Positions 26,970 through 26,975 of a stretch of 26,975 nt of DNA are shown here, piece by piece; position 1 is the first letter of the stretch, and each line of letters begins with the position of its first letter. The notes beneath the pieces are model-generated. The model saw only the letters and a list, made by a program, of their open reading frames with translations. It searched no databases and was not told the DNA's origin. The stretch comes from an uncultured Collinsella sp. (GTDB taxonomy: Bacteria; Actinomycetota; Coriobacteriia; Coriobacteriales; Coriobacteriaceae), in the NCBI GenBank assembly GCA_958407465.1, contig CATYIV010000030.1:1-26975 (forward strand), in the 5' to 3' direction. The position numbers and the translations under genes are program-made.

Positions 26970-26975
26970 ATTTTT

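Overview
The window reads as about 27 kb of high-GC chromosome from a gut Coriobacteriia-type actinobacterium, most likely Collinsella or a close relative. This is inferred from the GC-rich third codon positions, the mix of PTS/6-phospho-beta-glucosidase genes with a LuxR-type two-component system, and the many GC-rich intergenic palindromes. I could not run any similarity search. Coding density is high. I see no rRNA, tRNA, CRISPR array, transposase or phage gene.

Left part (1-4.6 kb): a minus-strand membrane acyltransferase with an OatA-like layout (AcylT3 plus SGNH), then a plus-strand nucleoside/ribose salvage pair (ribokinase and nucleoside hydrolase).

Beta-glucoside locus (4.68-8.75 kb): a -10-like element, two RAT-like antiterminator sites and an intrinsic terminator precede a BglG/LicT-type antiterminator gene. 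That gene is interrupted by one in-frame TGA. It is followed by a PTS EIIBC gene and a GH1 6-phospho-beta-glucosidase. A three-armed hairpin region lies between the last two genes.

Sugar operon (8.8-16.35 kb): a LacI-family regulator precedes an L-fucose/arabinose-isomerase-like enzyme, a two-subunit transketolase and an FGGY (glycerol-kinase-like) kinase. luxS and a DUF4867-type gene follow. The regulator's own upstream region and the isomerase upstream region share operator-like sequence. Together the enzymes suggest isomerisation, phosphorylation and transketolase cleavage of an unidentified sugar. The gaps between kinase and luxS, and after DUF4867, hold palindromic repeat elements.

Right part (16.7-27 kb): a second 6-phospho-beta-glucosidase ends in a ~106-nt near-palindrome. 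Next comes a three-gene signalling operon: a polytopic membrane protein with a degenerate kinase-like C-terminus, an apparently active NarX/DesK-type histidine kinase, and a LuxR-type response regulator. Facing it on the minus strand is a run of four genes: a DUF4428 zinc-ribbon protein, a membrane protein with two zinc ribbons, an SPFH protein with two C-terminal zinc ribbons, and an acidic lipoprotein. This run, the kinase/pseudokinase operon and the isomerase/transketolase/kinase operon are the best candidates for under-described systems. The split antiterminator is the most concrete oddity.
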